Positions 8,502-16,447 of a stretch of DNA of 64,000 nt are shown here, in pieces. The DNA lies in assembly GCA_045119835.1 (NCBI GenBank), contig JBGVED010000014.1:19808-83807 (forward strand). Direction: 5' to 3'. A model generated the notes under the pieces. It did no database searches. It was given only the letters and a program-made list of their open reading frames with translations, and was not told where the DNA came from. Positions within the stretch are counted from its first letter, which is position 1. Each line of letters opens with the position of its first letter. The position numbers and the translations under genes are program-made. The stretch comes from CALVUJ01 sp045119835. GTDB lineage: Bacteria > Bacillota_I > Bacilli_A > RFN20 > DUOF01.

Positions 8502-8532
8502 ACAAAAAAAAGCTAGGTTTTTATCCTAGCTT
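8502..8532 (-). terminator. Terminator of the 1148-aa lipoprotein gene
   Basis: AAGCTAGG/CCTAGCTT stem (8510-8532), seven-base loop, then a run of T on the minus strand. It separates the lipoprotein from the hrcA promoter. Confidence 0.85.
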
Positions 8533-8556
8533 AATTTATCAAAACACAAATTATAA

Positions 8557-11500
8557 TTAACTAAATCTACCTACAAGTTCATTTTTAATATTATTACCAG
8601 TACTCAAACCAGATTTGTTCCATGAAACAGTAACATTTCTAACACTATTACCAGTTGTATAATCTTTATTTTCATAACTATGAATACATCCAATAAGTTG
8701 TCCTGCATCTCTTCCCGCATCAATAATAGAATCAGTAGCACTACTATTAGTAAGATTACTTCCATCTAAATATCCGGTAATGATTCCAGCTTTATCTCCG
8801 CTTTCATCATCATCATGATAAGTAGAACTAACCTTAGCATTATTTACGTGAACATTAGTAATGCTAGACCAATATGTAAATCCAGAAACAACACCAACGT
8901 AATGATTACCATAAACACTAGCACCATCAACATTTAAATTGCTGATTCTACCATTAATATAACCAAACAAGCCTACACCAGCCGAACCTGGATTTTCTTG
9001 AGCCATACCTCCCATTGAACCAATAACATTCAGATTATAAATAGTATAACCTTGACCATCAAAATACCCTTCAAAACAATTTCCTGTCACAACATTTCCT
9101 TTTACATAACCATAACCAATAGGTGTCCAATTTATATTATTTAAATTAATATTGTTTGCTAAATTAATAGTAACACCCTTATAAGTATTTCCTTCATTAA
9201 CAGATTTAGCAAGTCCAGCAAGCTCACTTGCACTAGATATAGTAATGACATTTTCAATGGCCTCAGGAACTTCACTAACACTTCCATCCCAAACATCAAC
9301 ATTAGCAACTATAGAATCAACATATGATAACCCACCATAATATACACCAGTTTTACCATTAGTTATAATATCGCCAACAACACCAGTACTCTTAGAAGAA
9401 ACATAAATATCACTTACATTACCGCTTTGATAATTAAATGCAGCTCCATATCCAGAATCATACTCTACGTATACAGAATCAATATTTCCACCATTTAAAG
9501 TAAAACTGCCAGGATTATTAGCACTATAACTATTTGCATTTACAAACACATTACCAATACTTCCCCCATTTATCGAAACAAGAGATCCGATAGCATTTGC
9601 CCCAATCCATAAATCAGATGAATAATATAAATAATAATTCTCAGAATTAACTTCCTTAACACCACCATCATTACCTAGAATAGTTCCAGAATTCATAGTA
9701 AATCTAGCGCTATATCCAATAAATACCCCTCCAGATCTATAAACTCCTTGTTTAACACCATTTATTACATGTACATCATCAAAAGTAATTAAACCATTAA
9801 GTGCAGTAATAGAACGAGTAATATTATTACCATCAAGAACTACATCTTTAAAGGAAACATCATAATTTTTATCTATATAGAAAATAGAATAAACATGACT
9901 ACCATCTGACTCAACTAGATAATTATAAGAAGAAGAAGCAGAAATGCTATTGCCATTACCATATATAGTTAAATTGGAATTAACCACTATTGTTTCATCA
10001 ACCTCAACATCACTTAAAAGAGCAATTCTTTCGTATCCATTAGAAATAGCATCCTTAAATTGTTCGCTATTATTAACATAAATGGCATTTATTGAATCTA
10101 CTATACTAACCCCTTCATCTACAACACAAGTAGCATAAGATTCAACACTAACATCATTAGAAGAGGTAACAACTTCTTCGATACCATATTTATTATTACT
10201 TACAATATTACTTGAAGATATAACAACATCTAAAGTATTATCATAACCATATGAACTATCTAAAACTATAGCAGAACCTGTAGATTCAAACCCATCTTCT
10301 ACATATATAGTTTCTTTTGAAGCTCCTTTTCCTTCAACAAAAGACCTTGTTATAGTTAAATCACCGCTTTTAGCATAAATACCACTATAACCAGTAAAAT
10401 ATGAATCAACAAAATCATATTTAGAATTACTAGCAAGATAAACAGCTGCACCACCATTATTTGAAGTAGATATAACCATTGATTCATTAATACTTACTTT
10501 ACCCTGAGAATAATTTTTATCTGTTGCAATTCCATAACTATTACCAGAAACACAAACTCCGCTTAATTCAACATTTACATTACTATTAGATGAAATAAAT
10601 ATTCCTTTATCAATAGAAGTTTCAGCAAAAACAAAATCACCCATTTCATCCAAATCTAACACATTACCTATATAACCATTGCTTATAACAACATTAACCT
10701 GATTTGTTTCATCATAAGAAGAAACTTTAAATGCAGTATCTAAATTATCTATTCCAGAAGAAATAGAATATCCATTCAAATCAATATTTAAAGAATTGCC
10801 AATCTCAATCGTACTAGAAATAGTAACATCATTTATTAAACGAACGTTTTTAACTCCATAATTAATAAGAATATATAAATCATTTTCATCACTAACAGCA
10901 TAATATCTAAATGGATCAACAACATTGTAAGAAGAAGTTCTTGTAGTACTATCAGACATATTATATGTCAAAGTAACTTTTATACCCCACTTATCAGTAG
11001 TAGAACTTATAGAAACAACAGAAACACCATCTTTACCATTTTCTCCATCCTTACCATCATTACCATTTTTACCATCACTACCAACAGCTTTTACTCCTGT
11101 ATCTTCTTCTCCAATCCACCAATTGCCATTTTGGCCAATAAATGGTGTTAAACCATCTTCACCTGTATCACCTTTTTGACCATCATCACCATTTTTACCA
11201 TCACTAGCTGCAGCCTTTACTCCTGTATCTTCTTCTCCAATCCACCAATTACCATTGTGGCCAATAAATGGAGTCAAACCATCATCACCTTTATTACCTT
11301 TTTCACCAACAAGCAAATTTAAATCAACTAAATTATTCCATGATCCACCAGCATGTTTCCATTGAATATATGAATCAGTAGCTCTAAATTCAACTTCTTT
11401 AGCATCTATTCCATCTCTTCCCTTAAAAGCTTCTAACGAAATCAAATTATTCCAACTATTTTCTCCAACATAACTCCATTGAATATAAGTTTGGGTTGTT

Positions 11501-12003
11501 CTAAGTTCAATTTGTTTACCGTTTTGACCATCTTTTCCATCGCTAATACTAGATTTCAAAATCCATGCTCCACTTTGCTTATAATAAATTTTTTGAGCTA
11601 GACTATCAAAATAAAAATCACCATTTTTACCTATATTATCATTTGGAGAAACAGTTCCGGTTAACCAAGTAGATCCATCCGTTCCACTCTCTCCTGTACT
11701 ACCACTAGCTTTAACATTTGTATCTACTCCATCAATATGCCAATTACCATTATTTCCAATTGTAATAGTAGGAGTATGACCATCATCACCTTTTTCTCCT
11801 TTTTCTCCCTTAATTGTTACAAGCCACTGCTCATAACTTAAATCAGTCATCCCTGCCTCTACAGCCAATTTATAAATTTCATATTGTTTATCCTCTTTTT
11901 TAGAACTAGAATTATCATCTTTATTACATCCGGTTACAAAACTAGCGCAACCAAAAACCAAAGAAATAGCTAAACTATACTTTAACAATTTTTTTAATTT
12001 CAT
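8557..12003 (-). CDS. Large lipoprotein: collagen-like segments, beta-helix and GLUG-like C terminus
   Basis: 1148 residues. Lipoprotein signal with lipobox VTGC (C26). Residues about 60-330 alternate short Gly-X-Y collagen-like runs (GEKGEKGDDG, DGKNGNDGKDGENGKDG) with compact beta modules; one 42-residue unit containing GNWWIGEEDTGVKA is tandemly repeated. From about 370 to 950 the sequence is repetitive Asn/Ser/Val-rich beta, with phrases such as VVISNGYIGN typical of a right-handed beta-helix. The last 150 residues resemble GLUG repeats (NLNVDGASVYGNHYVGVVSG). Expected outside the cell on the membrane; a role in adhesion or glycan binding is inference. Closely related to the lipoproteins at 12201 and 16448. 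It has an AGGGGG ribosome site and its own terminator. Confidence 0.85.
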   Translation of the reverse strand: MKLKKLLKYSLAISLVFGCASFVTGCNKDDNSSSKKEDKQYEIYKLAVEAGMTDLSYEQWLVTIKGEKGEKGDDGHTPTITIGNNGNWHIDGVDTNVKASGSTGESGTDGSTWLTGTVSPNDNIGKNGDFYFDSLAQKIYYKQSGAWILKSSISDGKDGQNGKQIELRTTQTYIQWSYVGENSWNNLISLEAFKGRDGIDAKEVEFRATDSYIQWKHAGGSWNNLVDLNLLVGEKGNKGDDGLTPFIGHNGNWWIGEEDTGVKAAASDGKNGDDGQKGDTGEDGLTPFIGQNGNWWIGEEDTGVKAVGSDGKNGNDGKDGENGKDGVSVVSISSTTDKWGIKVTLTYNMSDSTTRTSSYNVVDPFRYYAVSDENDLYILINYGVKNVRLINDVTISSTIEIGNSLNIDLNGYSISSGIDNLDTAFKVSSYDETNQVNVVISNGYIGNVLDLDEMGDFVFAETSIDKGIFISSNSNVNVELSGVCVSGNSYGIATDKNYSQGKVSINESMVISTSNNGGAAVYLASNSKYDFVDSYFTGYSGIYAKSGDLTITRSFVEGKGASKETIYVEDGFESTGSAIVLDSSYGYDNTLDVVISSSNIVSNNKYGIEEVVTSSNDVSVESYATCVVDEGVSIVDSINAIYVNNSEQFKDAISNGYERIALLSDVEVDETIVVNSNLTIYGNGNSISASSSYNYLVESDGSHVYSIFYIDKNYDVSFKDVVLDGNNITRSITALNGLITFDDVHVINGVKQGVYRSGGVFIGYSARFTMNSGTILGNDGGVKEVNSENYYLYYSSDLWIGANAIGSLVSINGGSIGNVFVNANSYSANNPGSFTLNGGNIDSVYVEYDSGYGAAFNYQSGNVSDIYVSSKSTGVVGDIITNGKTGVYYGGLSYVDSIVANVDVWDGSVSEVPEAIENVITISSASELAGLAKSVNEGNTYKGVTINLANNINLNNINWTPIGYGYVKGNVVTGNCFEGYFDGQGYTIYNLNVIGSMGGMAQENPGSAGVGLFGYINGRISNLNVDGASVYGNHYVGVVSGFTYWSSITNVHVNNAKVSSTYHDDDESGDKAGIITGYLDGSNLTNSSATDSIIDAGRDAGQLIGCIHSYENKDYTTGNSVRNVTVSWNKSGLSTGNNIKNELVGRFS
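11043..11294 (-). repeat. Tandem 126-bp (42-codon) repeat inside the lipoprotein gene
   Basis: Two near-identical in-frame units, each encoding a GLTPFIGxNGNWWIGEEDTGVKA module plus a collagen-like linker. The phase is 126 bases (the 10-mer TTACTCCTGT of the plus strand recurs at 11091 and 11217). Boundaries are approximate. Two degenerate relatives of the unit occur elsewhere in the same protein and in the paralogue at 12201. Confidence 0.75.
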
Positions 12004-12157
12004 TAAAATTCCCCCTCATATTTACAATCACATTATATAAAATATCAAAGAAAAAAAATATAAATTAAGAGAAAAAATATAAAATGACATAATATCATAA
12101 CTTTATTAACAAAATACTTTAAAAATAATTTTCCATTTATTTACTATAAAACAAAAA

Positions 12158-12188
12158 AAGGCCTCGAAACAAAATTTCAAAGCCTTTT
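12158..12188 (-). terminator. Terminator of the 809-aa lipoprotein gene
   Basis: A 12-bp stem with GU pairs (AAGGCTTTGAAA/TTTCGAGGCCTT on the minus strand) and a T run. It lies just after the stop at 12201. Confidence 0.8.
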
Positions 12189-12200
12189 TAAAATAAGTTT

Positions 12201-14630
12201 TTACTTAATTATTAGATTTCCATTTGAAGTAATTTCAAATTGATAACTACTTCCCAAAATAATCCCCTCTTGCAAATTAATATTAACATATAAAATCTTA
12301 CTTTCGCTAACATTATGGAATAAAGCATAATAATTTCCATTATCTAAACCTTCTAGAGCAACATCACTATAAATAATTAATGAACCACTTTGATCATTAC
12401 CCTTATCTACAGTAAATGTATGAACTATTTCACCTTTTGGAATCATTGAAAAAGAAGAAATTTCTTCATCATTATAGTCTATCGCAAAATAAATGTGTTC
12501 TATTGAAGAATTATCGCCACCCTCAATCATTAAATCTATATAGCCTTCAGGCAAAATATCATAATGCCCAGCAAAAACGCCTTTTTGAGTTAAAGAATCC
12601 AAAGAAAACGTATTATTGTCAACATCTAAATCTAAATTAATATACGTGTTATTTCCATTTATAGGATAACTTCTTATATTTTGTCCTTCATTTGGATCTC
12701 CACCAGGATTATATATAGGATCCTGCTCAACCAAAACAGAAGAAATCGTACCATCAGAATATAAGTTTATTGTAACAATAACTCCTCCTCCATTAGCTTT
12801 ATAAATTGCATCTTCTTGTAGGACAAAATCTTGCAAATTACCATCATAAACACAATTAAAAGACTCTCCTTCTTTAGAATATATAGAAATACGATACTGT
12901 TCAAAATCAATATGCACATTATAATATTCCAAATCATAAGAAACACTACTTCCAACCATTTCCATATAATCGCCCATACATTGATATGCAATCTCATAAT
13001 AATCCAATTCAGTTGTATATACAGTTCCAATAAATGGAGTACTATTTTTAACAACGCCATAAACCTTACCAGAAATATAATCTAACAAATAATTTCCTCC
13101 ATACTCATCTACAAGATGTAAATAATTAACGTGATTATCCTCAAAACTATAAACGCTAGTAATCTTAATAGGATCAGATCCTCCATATTGAACTGTAGGT
13201 CCTTCTTCACCTAAAGTATAAATAAAGTTACCTTCTTTATATTCATAAACAGTTTCGCTAAAAGAACCAACACTATCTAAATACATTGTTCTATAGAAAT
13301 AATTTACATAAAAATTAAGTACTCTTCCATCATCAGTAGTAAGTACTAAACCATATTCTCCAATATCTTTATTTGCATAATTAACTTCCCAAGTACCTTT
13401 AATAGTAGTATAGTCATAACACAAAGCAAATGTTTTATTCGATAAAGTCAATACTCTTGCTTCCCCTACATCATAATCCTGATATACACCTTTTAGTAGG
13501 CCTAACTCTTCTTCACTAACGAATGGAACCATTTCATTATCATCCTTTAATATCATATCAGCAGAATATTTAAAAGAATCTCCTCCATACGAAACAAGAA
13601 CATGAATAGTAATTACCTTCCCATCTATAGTTATAAATGAATCTTGAACACCAACTAAACTTGCATCCATACCATCTAACAACAATTCTGTAATAACAGG
13701 ATAATCTCTCATTTCTACTTGAGCCTCAAAAGAAAAACCAAAAGCATTACCTGTATACTTACCACTTGCTAATTCAACATCTTTTTCTTCATGTTTTTCT
13801 TCAAGATCAACCTCTAAAACCCAGCCATTTGATGTAAGCAAATAAATATCATTATTCAAAGTATCAAAATAAAAATCACCAACTTTAGAATCTAATTCAT
13901 TCTTATTATATGGATTGCCCTCACCAGTAATCCAAACTGTACCATCTTTACCATCTTGTCCCTTTAAAGCTTGTAAAGAAGCTAATTGTTTCCACTCATT
14001 ATCACCAACATATCTCCATTCGATATCTAAATCAGTAGATCTAAGCTCAACACTTTTACCATCTTCTCCAGAAAGCGAAGATAAAGAAATAAGTTGATTC
14101 CAAGTTGAATCCCCTTCATATCGCCATTGAACATGCGTATTATTTATATCTAATTCAATCTTCTTCCCATTTTCGCCATTACTGATAGTTAATTTTTCAA
14201 TCCAACTATTATTTTCTTTTAAATAAATTTTCTTAGCAACTAAATCAAAATAAAAATCACCATTTTTTCCAGTTTGACTACTTGGCGAACTATCACCACT
14301 TAACCAAGTTGCACCATCACTACCACTCTCTCCCACACTACCACTAGCTTTGACATTTGTATCTATACCATCAACAAACCAATTTCCATTACTTCCAATA
14401 GTAATAACTGGAGTATGACCATCTTCTCCTTTATCTCCTTTAATAGAAACTAACCATTCTTCATAGGTTAAATCAGTAATCCCTGCTTCTACAGCTAATT
14501 TATAAATTTCATATTGTTTATCGTTGTTTTTTAAATCTGAATTATCACTATCACATCCACTTACAACTCCACCAACACCAAAAACTAACGCTAAAGCTAA
14601 ACTACATTTCAATAATTTTTTAAACTTCAT
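12201..14630 (-). CDS. Lipoprotein with collagen-like N terminus, paralogue of 8557 and 16448 genes
   Basis: 809 residues from the ATG at 14630, chosen because AGGGAGG lies just upstream; a longer frame to 14672 lacks one. Lipobox VSGC with C26. Residues about 55-250 carry the same modules as the neighbour: GDKGEDGHTPVITIG, GSNGNWFVDGID, and ATWLSGDSSPSSQTGKNGDFYFD followed by SLSGEDGKSVELRS and a second GTVWITGEGNP module. The remaining 550 residues are a different, acidic, beta-rich region without a recognised family. Its N-terminal 150 residues are much closer to the 8557 gene than the rest, pointing to domain shuffling between copies. It should be surface-exposed and membrane-tethered. 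Single-gene unit. Confidence 0.85.
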   Translation of the reverse strand: MKFKKLLKCSLALALVFGVGGVVSGCDSDNSDLKNNDKQYEIYKLAVEAGITDLTYEEWLVSIKGDKGEDGHTPVITIGSNGNWFVDGIDTNVKASGSVGESGSDGATWLSGDSSPSSQTGKNGDFYFDLVAKKIYLKENNSWIEKLTISNGENGKKIELDINNTHVQWRYEGDSTWNQLISLSSLSGEDGKSVELRSTDLDIEWRYVGDNEWKQLASLQALKGQDGKDGTVWITGEGNPYNKNELDSKVGDFYFDTLNNDIYLLTSNGWVLEVDLEEKHEEKDVELASGKYTGNAFGFSFEAQVEMRDYPVITELLLDGMDASLVGVQDSFITIDGKVITIHVLVSYGGDSFKYSADMILKDDNEMVPFVSEEELGLLKGVYQDYDVGEARVLTLSNKTFALCYDYTTIKGTWEVNYANKDIGEYGLVLTTDDGRVLNFYVNYFYRTMYLDSVGSFSETVYEYKEGNFIYTLGEEGPTVQYGGSDPIKITSVYSFEDNHVNYLHLVDEYGGNYLLDYISGKVYGVVKNSTPFIGTVYTTELDYYEIAYQCMGDYMEMVGSSVSYDLEYYNVHIDFEQYRISIYSKEGESFNCVYDGNLQDFVLQEDAIYKANGGGVIVTINLYSDGTISSVLVEQDPIYNPGGDPNEGQNIRSYPINGNNTYINLDLDVDNNTFSLDSLTQKGVFAGHYDILPEGYIDLMIEGGDNSSIEHIYFAIDYNDEEISSFSMIPKGEIVHTFTVDKGNDQSGSLIIYSDVALEGLDNGNYYALFHNVSESKILYVNINLQEGIILGSSYQFEITSNGNLIIK

Positions 14631-14682
14631 TAAGTTCACCCTCCCTTTAATTAAATTATAGTAGTTTAACAAAAAAAATATA

Positions 14683-14708
14683 TAAAAAAAGCAAAATAAA
14701 TTTGCTTT
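14683..14708 (-). terminator. Terminator after the RDD gene
   Basis: AAAGCAAA/TTTGCTTT stem (14688-14708) with a five-base loop and a T run on the minus strand. It overlaps the stop codon of the RDD gene. Confidence 0.65.
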
Positions 14709-15184
14709 TAATTAATATTATTTTTGTTATGTTGTTTAATTTTATCAATTAATTTAGTTTCATCAACATGATAGTTATTACCAGTATTTACTACCATTGT
14801 TTCACTAATATCATCAAATAAAGTAATGCTTTTAGTTTTATAAACAAACATATATAAAATATTGATAACAAATAAAATAGGAACAGAAATAGCAACAGAC
14901 CTTAAAATATTTTGTTTAATACTTACCTTTTCCCAATCTCTTGACAAAAGCTTTAATGACATTAAATATAAACCTAATGTATGTGTTTTCATAACCAAAA
15001 CGCATAAAAACTGATACAAAAACATCGTAATAGTAAACATAAATAAAAAATAATAATCAAAATTCATAAACCTGATATCTAGAAATAAGTTACACAGCAA
15101 ACTAAAAATAAATGTTAAAATAAGCCCTATACCGGCATCAATCAAAGTTGCAAGAAATCTTTTTTCATGTAACATCATATTCAT
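14708..15184 (-). CDS. RDD family membrane protein
   Basis: 158 residues. It opens with EKRFLATLIDAGIGLIL, which fits the Arg and Asp pattern of RDD proteins, and has about four hydrophobic segments (near 18-38, 48-70, 108-128 with a shorter one between). RDD proteins are integral membrane proteins of unclear function, some proposed as ion exchangers. The hemW stop and this ATG overlap as TGATG, so translation is coupled; a GTG three bases earlier is an alternative start. The tail (about 125-158) is polar and cytoplasmic-looking. Confidence 0.75.
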   Translation of the reverse strand: MNMMLHEKRFLATLIDAGIGLILTFIFSLLCNLFLDIRFMNFDYYFLFMFTITMFLYQFLCVLVMKTHTLGLYLMSLKLLSRDWEKVSIKQNILRSVAISVPILFVINILYMFVYKTKSITLFDDISETMVVNTGNNYHVDETKLIDKIKQHNKNNIN

Positions 15185-16278
15185 CACTCTTCATCTCCCC
15201 ACATAAGTTTTACAAGAATTGTATCTAATAACATCATACCATCATAAGTTGTTTTTAATTTATTATTTTCAATTTTTAATAGTTTTTTTTCAATAAATGA
15301 TTCAACAACTACTTTATATTTTACCAAAAAATCATTATTAAATATATATTTATACTCTTTTAAATCAATTCCTTCATCAAGTCTTAACTTAAGCATTATA
15401 TATTCTTTTTCACTATCTACACTATAATCTTCTTTTTCAATAACACCATTAAGATAATTACTAATATTTCTACTAGTTGTATATCTAACGCCATTAATAT
15501 AACTAGAAGCAGATACACCAATCGCGTAATACTCTTGATTATTCCAATATGTAAGATTATGCTTACTTTCATAACCAACTAAAGAAAAATTACTGACCTC
15601 ATACCTTTTATATCCCTTATTAACTAGAGTTGAATAAATATAATCATATTGCTCTCTAACAATATCTTCGTCAATCTCCTTATACTTATTTACCTTTAAC
15701 ATAGTATTATCTTCCAAAATCAAACTATAAAAAGATAAATGTTTAGGATTTAAACTACTCGCTATGCTAATATCATTATCTATGATCTCAAGACTTTGAT
15801 TTTTAATACCATAAATAAAATCAAAAGAATAATTATTAATATGATATTTATTTAATAAATCAACACAATTTTTAACATCATCATATGTATGATGCCTATT
15901 CAAAAAAGATAGTATTTTTCCATTAAAAGTTTGAACCCCTATACTAACCCTATTAACTCCATACTTAGAAAAAAGATTAATTTTACTCTCATCAATACTC
16001 TCAGGATTAACCTCAATTGTAAACTCATAATCTTCATCTAAATAAACACTTAAACTATTTAGTAATAGTTCTAATTGTTCCAAATTTAAACTACTAGGAG
16101 TTCCTCCACCAATATATATTGTTTTTAACTTGTTATTTATTTTTAAATCTTCTAATTCTTTAATAACAACACTCAAATATTGATTTGCAAATTTTTCACT
16201 ATAAAACATCTTGCAAAAATCACAATAACTGCAAATACAATCACAAAATGGTATATGAACATAAAGACTACTTATCAT
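15184..16278 (-). CDS. hemW: Radical SAM heme chaperone HemW
   Basis: 364 residues from the second ATG (16278), preceded by AAGG at a good distance; the ATG six bases earlier abuts it. SLYVHIPFCDCICSYCDF supplies the radical-SAM CxxxCxxC (C12, C16, C19). The TIYIGGGTPSSL and NRVSIGVQTFNGKIL motifs are those of the HemN/HemW family, and YEVSNFS and the LRLDEGIDL C-terminal domain fit HemW rather than true coproporphyrinogen oxidase. HemW inserts heme into client proteins; in organisms without heme synthesis its role is unclear. The lepA-hemW-hrcA order is the Bacillus one, interrupted here by inserted lipoproteins. Confidence 0.9.
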   Translation of the reverse strand: MISSLYVHIPFCDCICSYCDFCKMFYSEKFANQYLSVVIKELEDLKINNKLKTIYIGGGTPSSLNLEQLELLLNSLSVYLDEDYEFTIEVNPESIDESKINLFSKYGVNRVSIGVQTFNGKILSFLNRHHTYDDVKNCVDLLNKYHINNYSFDFIYGIKNQSLEIIDNDISIASSLNPKHLSFYSLILEDNTMLKVNKYKEIDEDIVREQYDYIYSTLVNKGYKRYEVSNFSLVGYESKHNLTYWNNQEYYAIGVSASSYINGVRYTTSRNISNYLNGVIEKEDYSVDSEKEYIMLKLRLDEGIDLKEYKYIFNNDFLVKYKVVVESFIEKKLLKIENNKLKTTYDGMMLLDTILVKLMWGDEE

Positions 16279-16423
16279 CTTCATCCTTTTTAATTCTTCT
16301 TTCTAAATAGTCATTCTTATCACTATAATTTTGATCTTCAACAGTAAGATGAAAAATCTTTTTTAAAAACATAACTAATAATATTAATAAAACTATAACT
16401 CCAACAATAACAAAAAATTGCAT
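16268..16423 (-). CDS. Small single-pass membrane protein, 51 aa
   Basis: A short frame with an ATG at 16423 and GGTGG seven bases upstream. It encodes a hydrophobic N terminus (about residues 3-19: FFVIVGVIVLLILLVMF) followed by a basic and acidic tail ending DYLERRIKKDEDDK. It overlaps the hemW start by 11 bases, giving translational coupling. No family is recognised. Position suggests a co-factor or regulator of the hemW-RDD unit; that is inference. Confidence 0.6.
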   Translation of the reverse strand: MQFFVIVGVIVLLILLVMFLKKIFHLTVEDQNYSDKNDYLERRIKKDEDDK

Positions 16424-16447
16424 AACTTACCACCCTTACTAAAATAT

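Noticed and set aside
12416..14097. Several open frames on either strand within the 809-aa lipoprotein
   Set aside because: They shadow the lipoprotein in other frames, lack ribosome sites, and have no recognised domain.
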